A stretch of 64,000 nucleotides of DNA. Origin: Saccharomyces paradoxus. Lineage: Eukaryota > Ascomycota > Saccharomycetes > Saccharomycetales > Saccharomycetaceae. How positions within the stretch are numbered: position 1 is the first letter of the stretch; each line of letters starts with the position of its first letter. Of the stretch, positions 1 through 10,764 are shown piece after piece. The DNA is taken from assembly GCF_002079055.1 (NCBI RefSeq), contig NC_047502.1:372001-436000 (forward strand). The letters run 5' to 3'. The position numbers were made by a program, and so were the translations under genes. The notes beneath the pieces were generated by a model. That model saw only the letters and a program-made list of their open reading frames with translations, had not been told where the DNA came from and did not search any database.

Positions 1-3000
1 ACGAATCTGATCAACATGATATCACTGCGGACTCAGGCGATTTGCCAAAGAACTCAATGGTTGAATGTGACTCTTTTATCACCCAGACAAATTCAACTGT
101 GTCCCAAGAAGACAAAAAAAATGCCCCTGATTTATCTTCGAGTGAATCATCACTCGATGTAGTTGCGGCAGAACTCCACGACAATAATGAACATGCCCAG
201 AAAGCTGCTGTATCCGCTGTGAAAGAGGATTCTTCCAGTGAAAAAGAGGGCGAAAATTACGACAGCGTAATAATTTCATCATCAAACGATGATACCCATC
301 CCCGCTATAATCATTCTCTCTCTTCCGACGTCAGTCTCCTTTCTCCGGAAATGCCTTCTAGTGGTACGCCAACTTACAATATTTCTCTTGAAACAACAGG
401 TAATGAAATACAGGACGACAAGGATTGCAATGATAAAGATATAAGCTTAAATACAAGTGATGAACCTTCTGGAGAGCTCTCAAACGAAGAAGATGAAGGT
501 TTAAAACTGGAAACGAATGTATCAACTGAAGAGAGGAAACAGGACATTGCTGATCAAGACAGTACAAACAAATTGTTTGCACTTAGTACAGAACCATCTG
601 AGAATTTAACAAGAAGTTTTGATAATGACACTTCTAAATTGTTTCAAGATGACGAAGGTAATCAAAAACTTCCCTGGGAGGAAGATGCGAAAGAAGATTT
701 TCACAATGAGAACATAAATGATACTAAAAAGCCGGCAGAAAACCCTAAAGAACGTGGTGAGGTTTATGCAAGAAATGAAGTTTCGAACAAGTCCGACAAT
801 TTTATAATCAATGCGGACAAGAGATCGCAATCCGAAGAGATCTCAGAAGATATCTTTCAAGAACACAACAAAGGAGGAGTTGAAGGCCAAAAGTATTGCA
901 CTGAGAAAAATATTGAGAATGAAAGCCAAGAATTAGCAGGGGAAAGGGATCATAAATTACTATCGTCTGCTGAAGTTGATATTATAGAACCTCGTAAGGT
1001 TATTCCAGATGAAACTGAAAATTTGTTTGCACAGAGTAGTGAAGAGTTGGGAGAAGTCTTACCATGGGAATCTGGTAATAAAATCACTGACTTAGCAAGC
1101 GAAGGGCAAGAGAAACATGAAGATCTATTTGTTGCTTCCGAAAACAATGAGAAACTTCCTTGGGAAGTTTCTGAGGGCGCACTCTCGTCAGGAAAAACAG
1201 AAAACAGCATGCAAGATAGTACTGAGAAAATTACTGAGCAAAAGTTTTCATTTTTAGAGGAAGACGACGATCTCTTGGACGATGACGATAGCTTTTTAGC
1301 ATCCTCCGAAGAAGAAGACACAACCCCTAATACCGATAATACAACAAACTTGACTTCGAAACCGGTTGAAGAAAGAAAAGCATCACGGTATGAGCCTATT
1401 ATCGACCAGAAAACAGGAATGCGCCAAGAGCAAGTTCAATTCACTAATACTGCTGGGATTGTAACACCGCAGCAGATCCACGGCTTGGCTAAGAGCGTGT
1501 TAAATACGCCCAGCCAACAGGTCAGTGCACCAAACATGGTCAGTCCTAAGCCTCCTGTCGTAAAAGACAGTCGTTCTATTTTCAAGATTAATGAGGAGAA
1601 GAAGAAGTCAGACGCTTACGATTTTCCATTGGAAATTATTTCTGAAAGTTCCCAGAAGGGTCACGCAAAGCCAGTTGCTGTTCCAACTCAAAGGTTTGGT
1701 TCAGCGAATTCTTTTAGTTCTTTGGAGAAACCAATCCCACAGAGTAGGAAAGGATCCAATAATTCCAGTAGGCCACCTGTTATCCCATTGGGTACACAGA
1801 TGCCCCGATCTTCCAGAACCAACTCAGCAGTCTCGCAATCTCCCGTCAATTATGCTTTCCCTAATCCATACAAAGTTCAACAACTACAACAGCCTTCTGT
1901 TCAACCAGGTGTGCTTTTACCAAATACCAATATACCTCCCCCGGCCTTAAAAGTGGAGACTGCTACTTCTGTTCCTCCAATTCGTGCAAGAGGGATTAGT
2001 AATGCATCTGTAGGAAGTGCATCGTCTCTTGGCGCCAGACGTCCAACACAGTACGGCCTCAATAATGGGCCGCCTCCGGTTTCGCCATATGGCCAAGCTG
2101 CCATAAATTTACCAACTGCGAATAAGTATGCACCTGTTTCGCCAACGATACAACAGAAGCAATATCCGTCAGTGTCACAGAGCCTTGGAACTCCGGCCGC
2201 AAATACCCCTAATTTTGTGAAAACTCATAGAGGCCATACAAGCTCTATTAGTTCGTATACGCCAAACCAGAATGAACATGCCTCTAGATACGCACCCAAC
2301 AACCAACAATCTTATCAGGTGCCACATGCTCCACAGCCTGTTGCTCCTATAACTGGAAATCCAAACTATCCAAACTATTCAAACCAACCTCGAAATTCTT
2401 ATGCAGCTCCTATGATGCCTCAGGCTCAAACTGCGGTAAGCGTCCAACCTCCTACGAACATTCAAGCGTCTGCTGGTATTTTACCTCTGGTCACATTACA
2501 TGCCCCTACAAACTTACAACCTCATGCAAATAACATAATGCCCGCAAATTTACCGCCTCTTGCAAATTTACCACTTCCTCAAAATATACTGCCAGAAAGT
2601 ATTACGCATCAAGCCAAAAGTAGTGTTGCACCTCCACAGCGGGAAAATAATGAGATGCAGATAGACAACGAGGCTTTATTGCATCGTCAATTTCCGATTT
2701 TTCATTGGAGCCCCGCAAGTAAGGTCGTGTACGCAGTTCCATCCGCTCCTGCTCAATCGCACTACATGATTTCATCGAACAATGTACAGGAAATTAAAGT
2801 CACGCCAATTGATCAGATGATTAAGCCAAACGATATGCTCAAATGCTTTCCAGGCCCTTTGAGTAGTGCCAAATTAAAGAAAAAGGATTTAATCAAATGG
2901 ATGGAAACCACAATTAAAGCCATATCTACAAACGACCCATCCGCTGATATGACTATATGGCAACTACTGAAAATTAAACTTACCGATAAAGTTAGTTGGG

Positions 3001-6000
3001 AAGATATTTCAAAATTACTATACAATGCTGATGAGCTTTTAATGTATCTATCCCAACCCTTTCCAAATGCTGATATGGTTCCAAATGCCTATAGACTGGA
3101 GGTCAATTGCCAAATGAGAGTCCTGGCATTCTTACAAACAGGAAATCACGATGAAGCACTTCGCTTAGCTTTGAACAAAAGGGATTATGCCATTGCACTA
3201 TTGATCGGTAGTTTGATGGGTAAAGACAGATGGTCTGAGGTCATTCAAGAATATTTATATGAAGAGTTTACTGGGGGGCCAAATGACCAAAAAGTATTGG
3301 CACACTTTCTGCTCCTTATCTTTCAAGTATTTGTTGGTAACTCTAAGATGGCCATAAAGAATTTCTACGCTAATAAGGAGACTAGTCAATGGGCATCAGA
3401 AAACTGGAAGAGCATCGTTGCGGCTGTACTCATTAATATCCCAGAAAACAATGAAGATCCGCTATCTATACCACCTGTTGTTCTCGAATTTTTGATAGAG
3501 TTTGGTATATTCCTTACCAAAAGGGGCTTGACAGCAGCAGCTAGCACATTGTTCATTATTGGTAATGTTCCGCTTTCTAACGAGCCAGTAATAACAGATT
3601 CGGATGTTATATTTGAAAGTATTGGAAACATGAATACCTTTGAAAGCGTTTTATGGGATGAAATTTACGAGTATGTATTCTCAAATGACTCTAAATTTAA
3701 AGGATTTTCCTCTATTTTGCCACAGAAAGTATACCATGCGTCTCTTTTACAAGAGCAAGGTTTGACCAGTTTGGGTACGAAGTATACCGATTACCTCGGA
3801 TCCTCAATTAGAAAACTGCCCAAAAAAGATGCTCTAACGATGAATCTCACTCGCGAGTTGAGTGAAGTGGTTAGTAGACTCTCCGAATCCAATACAGGAT
3901 GGCTTGCAAAACCAAAACTAAGCAGCGTCTGGGGTCAGTTAGATAAATCCTTCAATAAGTATATTGGCGGCGATGATATTGATGCACTGAGTAAAAAAGA
4001 CGATAAGAAGAAAGTTTTTGATGGATTCACGCCAGGTTCTTCTGCCAATTCGTCAACTGTAGATCTTACCCAAACATTTACACCTTTCCAAGCTCAAGTC
4101 ACTTCACAAAGCTATGTGGATACTACAGCTCTTTTACATAATGCTCACAACGCACCAAGCCACAGCGTGCTGCATTCAAAGCCTTCCCATGTGTCAAAAG
4201 GATTGGTTGAAGCAAACTTACCGTATACGCATAGGATCGGTGATAGTTTGCAAGGATCCCCACAGCGCATTCATAATACACAGCACGCTACCGTTGAACC
4301 TCAAATGGCTTCTTTAAGAAGGGTTAGAACAGATCAGCATACAAGCGAAAAGGCTTTGAAGAGTCAACAAATTTTGGACAAGAAATCCACGGCCTACACC
4401 CCCCAATTTGGACAAAACCATAGCATTCCAATGGAAAAGTCTAACTCGAATGTACCACCTTTGTTTGCTGACTTTGCGGCTCCACCTAAACTCGGAACAG
4501 TGCCATCTAATTATGTGTCTAGCCCCGACTTAGTAAGAAGGGAGTCTATCATATCTACTGGATCAGATTTTCTTCCTCCCCCCAAAATCGGGGTATCTGC
4601 TAAAACTAATTCCTCGCAAGGATCACTTATGTATTCACCAAGTGTGGAAGCTCTACCTATCGGCCCTGTCGTACCACCAAGTCATGATAAAGAATACAAT
4701 GATTCTGGTAACAAATATCCTCAAAAAAACACGCTTGAACATGATTGTCACATGTCAGAGAATAATAGTAATACAGACCAAAATACATTAAAAGACAGTG
4801 CAAATGTTACGGACGGAACAATGGATATTGAAGAACCTGGCTTTAATGATGGAAAGAATCCTGTTACTATGGAGGCCAACCATCACCCTGCCCCCCCAGT
4901 AAATCCTCCTCAAACTGTAGGAAGCGATGTTCAGCCAATCCTTGAATCTAATGAAGATGTCCAAAGTAATGATGCATTGGAAACGGAAAATTCACTCCTC
5001 TCGAATGGAAATGGAGAAAATGGCGAGGAACAGCCAGAAAATATTTCGAAGCCGACACCGTCAGCATATTTACCACCATCTGATGGAGTGTTATTGGAAA
5101 ACAAATCACTTACTCAGGATGAAAATAGTATTCCAGAAATAGTACCATCCACACATTTACCATCAGCAGAAAAGGTTTCAATAGGAAATAAGCCAATTTC
5201 TCAGAAACAAGATGTTCCGGGAAATGTTGACATGAAAGTGCTCAAACCTGTCGAGCAACATATGTCACCCCCAACCCCAAGAAGTACCGACGCAACCAAA
5301 ATGCACTACTCACCATACATGCCTCAAGCTGCTGCCGCTAGTGCAAATGGCGATATGCCAACTATTCTGAAAACATCGCCCGCTATTTTTGCAAGATCCC
5401 CTCAGACGCATGCATCCACCCCATCACCATACTTTCCTCTAGCCAATAAAACAAACGAAACTTCTCCGTTCGCATTATCTGAATCTATGTCTCAGTCGCA
5501 AAGTAACGGCGATGCTTCAGAGAATAGATTCAGTCCAATAAAGAAAGCCGAAGTCGTCGAGAAAGATACTTTTGAACCTACCATTAGGAAGGCTGCAACC
5601 AACCAATATAGAGCTTTCAAACCGTTAGAGTCAGATGTAGACAAATACAACGACGTCATCGAGGATGAATCTGATGACGACAATGTATCTTCCGATGAAG
5701 CAAAAAAGAGAAAAGAAGAAAATATGAATGTGAATATGAAGAATGAATCAAAATCCAGTAACAAGGATATGGATGACAAATCCAATGGTTGGTTTGGTTG
5801 GTTGAAGAAAGATACTAGTGACAAAAAAGTTTATAAAGCCAAATTAGGCCATAAGAATACGCTGTACTATGATGAAAAATTGAAACGTTGGGTGAATAAG
5901 GATGCAACCGAAGAAGAAAAACAAAAAATTATCGAAACTTCGGCACCTCCACCTCCTCCAATAGTCAAACGTAAGGATGGCGGCCCAAAGACAAAGCCAC

Positions 6001-6302
6001 GTTCAGGCCCTATCAATAATTCCATGCCTCCAATAAATGCCACTTCAGTTATACCGAACAACCCAATCACTGGCGAGCCTTTGCCGATTAAAACATCTCC
6101 TTCTTCGGCAGGACCTCATCCAGACAATTCCCCGTCGCCATCCTCTCCCATACCAAGGGCTTCTGGCATAAACCTGACTGGTAAAAAGGCGAACGGCTTG
6201 GATGATCTATTAAGTTTGGCAGGAGGACCCAAACCAGCAAGTACGAGAAGGAAGAAGAAAACAGCGAGAGGCTATGTTAATGTAATGGATAATATACAAT
6301 AA
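1..6302 (+). CDS. SEC16: COPII coat scaffold Sec16, 5'-truncated by the window edge
   Basis: Sec16 is the large peripheral ER-membrane scaffold that organises ER exit sites and recruits COPII (Sec23/24, Sec13/31, Sar1). The frame is open from base 3 to the TAA at 6300-6302, about 2099 codons. The S. cerevisiae protein is about 2195 residues, so roughly 95 N-terminal residues and the start codon lie left of the window. Visible order: acidic, low-complexity N-terminal region with three LPWE motifs; Pro/Gln/Asn-rich region (about 1400-2650); conserved helical central domain that pairs with Sec13 (about nt 2680-3990, from the FPIFHW motif to WGQLDKSFNKYIGG); Ser/Pro-rich linker; and a conserved C-terminal tail with NGWFGWLKKD, a PPPPP run and RRKKKTARGYVNVMDN. 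The disordered parts differ most from S. cerevisiae while the central domain is well kept. It is complete at the 3' end with no internal stops. Confidence 0.97.
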   Translation, partial: ESDQHDITADSGDLPKNSMVECDSFITQTNSTVSQEDKKNAPDLSSSESSLDVVAAELHDNNEHAQKAAVSAVKEDSSSEKEGENYDSVIISSSNDDTHPRYNHSLSSDVSLLSPEMPSSGTPTYNISLETTGNEIQDDKDCNDKDISLNTSDEPSGELSNEEDEGLKLETNVSTEERKQDIADQDSTNKLFALSTEPSENLTRSFDNDTSKLFQDDEGNQKLPWEEDAKEDFHNENINDTKKPAENPKERGEVYARNEVSNKSDNFIINADKRSQSEEISEDIFQEHNKGGVEGQKYCTEKNIENESQELAGERDHKLLSSAEVDIIEPRKVIPDETENLFAQSSEELGEVLPWESGNKITDLASEGQEKHEDLFVASENNEKLPWEVSEGALSSGKTENSMQDSTEKITEQKFSFLEEDDDLLDDDDSFLASSEEEDTTPNTDNTTNLTSKPVEERKASRYEPIIDQKTGMRQEQVQFTNTAGIVTPQQIHGLAKSVLNTPSQQVSAPNMVSPKPPVVKDSRSIFKINEEKKKSDAYDFPLEIISESSQKGHAKPVAVPTQRFGSANSFSSLEKPIPQSRKGSNNSSRPPVIPLGTQMPRSSRTNSAVSQSPVNYAFPNPYKVQQLQQPSVQPGVLLPNTNIPPPALKVETATSVPPIRARGISNASVGSASSLGARRPTQYGLNNGPPPVSPYGQAAINLPTANKYAPVSPTIQQKQYPSVSQSLGTPAANTPNFVKTHRGHTSSISSYTPNQNEHASRYAPNNQQSYQVPHAPQPVAPITGNPNYPNYSNQPRNSYAAPMMPQAQTAVSVQPPTNIQASAGILPLVTLHAPTNLQPHANNIMPANLPPLANLPLPQNILPESITHQAKSSVAPPQRENNEMQIDNEALLHRQFPIFHWSPASKVVYAVPSAPAQSHYMISSNNVQEIKVTPIDQMIKPNDMLKCFPGPLSSAKLKKKDLIKWMETTIKAISTNDPSADMTIWQLLKIKLTDKVSWEDISKLLYNADELLMYLSQPFPNADMVPNAYRLEVNCQMRVLAFLQTGNHDEALRLALNKRDYAIALLIGSLMGKDRWSEVIQEYLYEEFTGGPNDQKVLAHFLLLIFQVFVGNSKMAIKNFYANKETSQWASENWKSIVAAVLINIPENNEDPLSIPPVVLEFLIEFGIFLTKRGLTAAASTLFIIGNVPLSNEPVITDSDVIFESIGNMNTFESVLWDEIYEYVFSNDSKFKGFSSILPQKVYHASLLQEQGLTSLGTKYTDYLGSSIRKLPKKDALTMNLTRELSEVVSRLSESNTGWLAKPKLSSVWGQLDKSFNKYIGGDDIDALSKKDDKKKVFDGFTPGSSANSSTVDLTQTFTPFQAQVTSQSYVDTTALLHNAHNAPSHSVLHSKPSHVSKGLVEANLPYTHRIGDSLQGSPQRIHNTQHATVEPQMASLRRVRTDQHTSEKALKSQQILDKKSTAYTPQFGQNHSIPMEKSNSNVPPLFADFAAPPKLGTVPSNYVSSPDLVRRESIISTGSDFLPPPKIGVSAKTNSSQGSLMYSPSVEALPIGPVVPPSHDKEYNDSGNKYPQKNTLEHDCHMSENNSNTDQNTLKDSANVTDGTMDIEEPGFNDGKNPVTMEANHHPAPPVNPPQTVGSDVQPILESNEDVQSNDALETENSLLSNGNGENGEEQPENISKPTPSAYLPPSDGVLLENKSLTQDENSIPEIVPSTHLPSAEKVSIGNKPISQKQDVPGNVDMKVLKPVEQHMSPPTPRSTDATKMHYSPYMPQAAAASANGDMPTILKTSPAIFARSPQTHASTPSPYFPLANKTNETSPFALSESMSQSQSNGDASENRFSPIKKAEVVEKDTFEPTIRKAATNQYRAFKPLESDVDKYNDVIEDESDDDNVSSDEAKKRKEENMNVNMKNESKSSNKDMDDKSNGWFGWLKKDTSDKKVYKAKLGHKNTLYYDEKLKRWVNKDATEEEKQKIIETSAPPPPPIVKRKDGGPKTKPRSGPINNSMPPINATSVIPNNPITGEPLPIKTSPSSAGPHPDNSPSPSSPIPRASGINLTGKKANGLDDLLSLAGGPKPASTRRKKKTARGYVNVMDNIQ

Positions 6303-6695
6303 TCATATTGATACAATTATTTTCTCATGGCATCTCTTACATCTTCCTTTTTCTTGATGTATATTATATACTTATACTAACCGCAGTAAATTTTATAAAA
6401 CAATACTCACATAAACCCAAATTATAAATTTCATATATTTATGTTATGCCTCATTGTCAATGAGAAATACGAGGAGAATCCGATCTTAAACTTTGCTTAT
6501 GTTAATATTTTTATTTTTATTTTACTACTCATCCCTGCCCTAGAGTAATCCAAGAGGCCGGGTTATGGTAACCGAGAAATAGAAAGCAGACTTCAGTGAC
6601 AATACGAAGAAGTACTAAAGGGGTTAATGTAGAAAACTCTTCAATTAGAACGGCTGGTTGGAGCATTATTAGATTATTACTCACTGGTTCTACTC
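6303..6695. other. SEC16-BRO1 intergenic region
   Basis: This 393-bp gap holds the SEC16 3' end and the BRO1 promoter. AT-rich T-runs around 6500-6525 could serve 3'-end formation or nucleosome exclusion. I see no RNA gene, repeat or convincing activator site. Confidence 0.6.
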
Positions 6696-9227
6696 ATGAA
6701 ACCTTATTTAGTCGACTTAAAGCTAAAAGACACGGAGAAGCTGGACTGGAAAAAAGGTCTCTCCTCATATCTTAAGAAATCGTACGGCTCTTCACAATGG
6801 AGAACATTTTATGATGAAAAGGCTACTTCAGATCTGGATCACTTAAGAAACAACGCAAATGGAGAGCTGGCACCTTCTTCATTGTCGGAACAAAACTTAA
6901 AATACTACTCATTTTTGGAGCATCTTTACCTTCGCCTGGGTAGCAAAGGATCAAGATTGAAAATGGACTTCACTTGGTATGATGCAGAGTACTCATCGGC
7001 CCAGAAAGGATTGAAATACACGCAACATACGCTAGCATTTGAAAAGTCTTGTACTTTGTTCAACATTGCTGTAATCTATACTCAAATAGCGAGGGAAAAA
7101 ATCGATGAGGACTATAAGGACTCAATCGCGAATTTGACAAAAGCTTTTTCCTGCTTTGAGTATCTATCAGAAAATTTTTTGAACTCACCGTCTGTCGATC
7201 TTCAGTCTGAGAACACTAGGTTTTTGGCTAATATTTGTCATGCAGAAGCTCAAGAACTGTTTCTTTTGAAATTATTAAATGACCAAATATTACCCAAGCA
7301 ATATACATTAATTAGTAAACTTGCTAGAGCCACCTGTAACCTCTATCAGAAATGTCACGATTTTATGAAAGAAACAGATGACAATTTGGCTATATATGGC
7401 GAATGCAAATGGAAAACAACAGTCACTTGCAAATTGTACTTCTACAAATCATTAAGCGCTTATTACCATGGTTTACACCTGGAAGAAGAAAATAGCGTTG
7501 GCGAAGCAATTGCTTTTATCGATTTTGCTGTGCAACAATTGATCTCCTCCTTTCCATTCAAAACGTGGTTGCTGGAATTTATAGACTTTGATGGGTTTAA
7601 AGAGACTTTGGAAAAGAAACAAAAGGAATTGATCAAAGATAACGACTATATATACCATGAAAGCGTTCCGGCAGTTGTACAGATTGATACTATCAAAGCT
7701 CTTGACGCCATCAAATCTCCAACATGGGAGAAGATATTGGAGCCTTATATGGAAACTGTTGCCAATAAATGTAACTCTTTGTACAAAGGGATTATTCCCC
7801 TAGATGTCTATGAAAAGGAAAGTATTTACTCGGAAGAAAAAGCCACGCTATTAAGAAAGGAAGTCGAAGAAACTGAGACAGCAAATTTGGAATACTCTTC
7901 CTTCATTGAATTTACAAATCTACCTAGGCTCTTGAACGATTTGGAAAAACAATTTAGCAACGGAAATATTTCCTCGAATACGGATACACAGGGGCAATTG
8001 ATGAGGGACCAAATTCAGACATGGTGTAAATTTATTCAAACAAGTGAATTCAGGAACATAGAAGAGCAAATGAACGAAATTGTTTCCAAAAGAAAACAAA
8101 TTTTAGAAATTCTTTCCACTTTGCCCAATGATCAAAAGGAAAATGTTACGAAACTAAAATCTTCTTTAGTAGCAGCTTCAAACTCAGACGAAAAATTGTT
8201 TGCATGCGTAAAACCACATATTGTGGAGATAAATTTACTGAAGGACAATGGCAAGATATGGAAAAAGTTTGACGAATTCAACCGCAACACGCCTCCACAA
8301 CCCAGCTTGTTGGATATCGATGATGCCAAAAACGATAAGATTTTAGACTTGTTAAAACAGGTAAAGGGCCATGCGGAAGACTTGAGGACATTGAAAGAGG
8401 AACGTTCGAGAAATTTGTCTGAGCTGAGAAACGAAATCAGTAATGACGATATTACAAAATTATTGATCATTAATAAGGGAAAATCCGATGTTGAACTCAA
8501 AAATTTGTTCGAGACAGAACTGGAGAAGTTCGAGCCCTTGAGTACAAGAATAGAGGCGACAGTTTACAAACAATCTTCGATGATCGATGAAATCAAAGCC
8601 AATCTAGATGAAATATTTCATCTTTCAAATTTTAAGGACAAATCTTCTGGGGAAGAACTTTCAAAAGATCGTAAGATTTTCTTTGATAGATTGCAGGAGG
8701 CCGTAAAATCATTCAGCATTTTTGCATCTGATTTGCCAAAAGGAATAGAATTTTATAATTCACTATTCGATATGAGTAGAGACTTGGCTGAAAGAGTGAG
8801 AGTTGCAAAGCAAGCCGAAGATTCCACAACGAACTCTCCCGCCCCTCCTCTCCCTCCGCTTGATTTTAAGGCGTCTGTTATCGGGGTTCCTCCATCACTA
8901 CCCCAAAAAAGTTCAGCCTTTCAGTCTTTACCTCGACAAGGCCTCAATTTAGAGAGCCATTTTCAAAATCTTAAAGTAGGTGCCGCTAGTGGTTTGCCTC
9001 AAGGGCCCGGCATCCCACCGAGAACTTACGAAGCTTCGCAATATGCTGCAATTCCTACTATGACAGGTCCTCCAATACCACCGAAACAATCGCAAGAGGA
9101 GCTTTACGACTTAAAGAGACGTGAAGCAGTTGAAAACGAAGAACGTGAATTGCAAGAGAATCCTACATCCTTTTATAATAGACCCTCCGTTTTTGATGAA
9201 AATATGTACTCCAAGTACAGCGGTTAG
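6696..9227 (+). CDS. BRO1: ESCRT-associated Bro1 (ALIX family)
   Basis: Bro1 is a class E vacuolar-sorting protein. It binds Snf7 of ESCRT-III on endosomes, stabilises the polymer, and recruits and activates the ubiquitin hydrolase Doa4 so that cargo is deubiquitinated before entering intralumenal vesicles. The 843-residue product is one residue shorter than the S. cerevisiae protein. The boomerang-shaped BRO1 domain spans about residues 1-370, the helical V domain (ubiquitin and YPxL binding) about 370-710, and a proline-rich tail starts with PAPPLPPLD near 715. The C-terminus ends in a conserved PTSFYNRPSVFDENMYSKYS segment. The start is the first ATG, giving the family N-terminus MKPYL. 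Identification rests on near full-length agreement with the known protein. Confidence 0.97.
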   Translation: MKPYLVDLKLKDTEKLDWKKGLSSYLKKSYGSSQWRTFYDEKATSDLDHLRNNANGELAPSSLSEQNLKYYSFLEHLYLRLGSKGSRLKMDFTWYDAEYSSAQKGLKYTQHTLAFEKSCTLFNIAVIYTQIAREKIDEDYKDSIANLTKAFSCFEYLSENFLNSPSVDLQSENTRFLANICHAEAQELFLLKLLNDQILPKQYTLISKLARATCNLYQKCHDFMKETDDNLAIYGECKWKTTVTCKLYFYKSLSAYYHGLHLEEENSVGEAIAFIDFAVQQLISSFPFKTWLLEFIDFDGFKETLEKKQKELIKDNDYIYHESVPAVVQIDTIKALDAIKSPTWEKILEPYMETVANKCNSLYKGIIPLDVYEKESIYSEEKATLLRKEVEETETANLEYSSFIEFTNLPRLLNDLEKQFSNGNISSNTDTQGQLMRDQIQTWCKFIQTSEFRNIEEQMNEIVSKRKQILEILSTLPNDQKENVTKLKSSLVAASNSDEKLFACVKPHIVEINLLKDNGKIWKKFDEFNRNTPPQPSLLDIDDAKNDKILDLLKQVKGHAEDLRTLKEERSRNLSELRNEISNDDITKLLIINKGKSDVELKNLFETELEKFEPLSTRIEATVYKQSSMIDEIKANLDEIFHLSNFKDKSSGEELSKDRKIFFDRLQEAVKSFSIFASDLPKGIEFYNSLFDMSRDLAERVRVAKQAEDSTTNSPAPPLPPLDFKASVIGVPPSLPQKSSAFQSLPRQGLNLESHFQNLKVGAASGLPQGPGIPPRTYEASQYAAIPTMTGPPIPPKQSQEELYDLKRREAVENEERELQENPTSFYNRPSVFDENMYSKYSG

Positions 9228-9357
9228 GTCTATACATAAAGGTGCATTTCTTATTTCTTAGTTCTATTATAGCTTTTTCTCAATGAATACGATAATTATA
9301 TATACTATATTTGTTGAAAGCCGGTTTTGTAAAGATAAAGAAACTACCTTTCCCCTT

Positions 9358-10764
9358 TTAATGCTTTTTCCATTTTCGGTCTAATTTCCTTTGAGTATTG
9401 GGTGTATACCATACATTTTCAGATCCGAAATCAGCTTCAGACATTTTTACAAAGGTTATCAGGCCATTATCCATGATCGCGAGAATAAAACTCCGATACC
9501 CCGCCTTTAATCTACGATTTTGCTGTATATGAGGTGGGCACACCCTTGATTTCTTTTTAGTGCTAGACTGTACAGTGTTTTTTTGAGAACTGGTTTTTGT
9601 CAGAGACTTTAAAGACGACTTACATTTGTCAGTTTGAGATCTCGCGCATCTGTTGTGATTATATTCCCTTCGTGGGATCCCTTCAACATAAGAGTTTGTG
9701 TCCCAATCGAGATCGTCCTCGACTTCATTTAAAAATTCGAATTTATAATCAAGGGAGGCAAATATAGATCGCAGTTCTTTATAAGTAGGAAAATGCTGAA
9801 GACTGTCATTTTTATTATAAACAAAAACTTGGAAATCAGGAAGGCCTGGGTCTCTTTTCTTGAAATTGGCATGTGGTTTCCATACCTTAAATGTCGCTGG
9901 AATATCCTTTACCTTTTGAAATTCTCCATCAAATTTTGCATTCAATAGTTCTTTTTTATTCTTTGGTACAGCCACAGAACGAACAAGCCTGTTTAAACCC
10001 TGATATAATTGTGGTGATTTTGTATATCTGCGGAAAAAGAAATTCCACTTACAATAAAAGAAACCACTGAATAGTGATATCTCTTGTATTTTAAAAAGTG
10101 AAAATAATCTCCAAGTAATTGTTTGCAAATTACTTCGTTGCCTCCTCACAGGGTAAAAGGAAGTTTTAACTGGTGCTTCTTGATCGCATAGTTTTAGTAT
10201 AAAACCTAATCTTTTTAAATGAGCAAACACAAAATATTGGTCCATTTCTTGTTGTGATAGAAATAGCGAATACAAATCCTCCATACTGAGTAAAATCTCA
10301 ATTTCGTGGTTTGAGCTTTCGTTAGAGGCTGCTTCCAACCTATAATAAGGAAGAATAGTGCCTCTCTCTGCCAAATAAACAAATTCATGAAAATCAAGCC
10401 AGTATTCGCCTGTGCTATCAGCCCTTCCCATTGTTTGCATAAAGCTACCTTTGGGTTTAGGTAGAAAGGCTTGATGCTTACGCGGTACGTAGTATCCTCT
10501 TACTTCAGATTTTACCGTGTTGCCTCTTATTGAGTCAGATATGGTATCAAACATTGCCTTACTTGCCTCATAGAGAAGTAGTTCTTGTAAGTCAGTACCA
10601 TCTGGTTCATAGTCCTTTTCACCTCTCTTTGGAAGTGAAAGAGCAGCATTTTTGCTAACGAGCGAAGCGACTTGCGACCAGTCCTGATGTGCTTCTTCTT
10701 CTTCTTCCTCTAATTCTGGATCAGGTATAGTCTGCTGACCACTTTTCTTATCAAGAGATTTCAT
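9358..10764 (-). CDS. SEN54: tRNA-splicing endonuclease subunit Sen54
   Basis: Sen54 is a structural subunit of the heterotetrameric tRNA intron endonuclease (Sen2, Sen15, Sen34, Sen54), which in yeast sits on the mitochondrial outer membrane. Sen54 pairs with the catalytic subunit Sen2. The product is 468 residues, against about 467 in S. cerevisiae. An acidic run (residues about 17-25) leads into a conserved N-terminal domain with the VPRKHQAFLPKPKGSFMQTMG segment. The middle is rich in aromatic and basic residues, and a basic Ser/Lys-rich linker precedes the C-terminal endonuclease-like fold (RSFILAIMDNGLITFVKMSE). No catalytic His/Lys triad is expected in this subunit. It is convergent with BRO1, with only 130 bp between stops. 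Confidence 0.96.
   Translation of the reverse strand: MKSLDKKSGQQTIPDPELEEEEEEAHQDWSQVASLVSKNAALSLPKRGEKDYEPDGTDLQELLLYEASKAMFDTISDSIRGNTVKSEVRGYYVPRKHQAFLPKPKGSFMQTMGRADSTGEYWLDFHEFVYLAERGTILPYYRLEAASNESSNHEIEILLSMEDLYSLFLSQQEMDQYFVFAHLKRLGFILKLCDQEAPVKTSFYPVRRQRSNLQTITWRLFSLFKIQEISLFSGFFYCKWNFFFRRYTKSPQLYQGLNRLVRSVAVPKNKKELLNAKFDGEFQKVKDIPATFKVWKPHANFKKRDPGLPDFQVFVYNKNDSLQHFPTYKELRSIFASLDYKFEFLNEVEDDLDWDTNSYVEGIPRREYNHNRCARSQTDKCKSSLKSLTKTSSQKNTVQSSTKKKSRVCPPHIQQNRRLKAGYRSFILAIMDNGLITFVKMSEADFGSENVWYTPNTQRKLDRKWKKH

Noticed and set aside
950-1321. 123-codon minus-strand ORF within SEC16, Ser-rich
   Set aside because: Antisense shadow of Glu/Asp-rich coding sequence (GAA/GAT read in reverse gives Ser/Phe codons).
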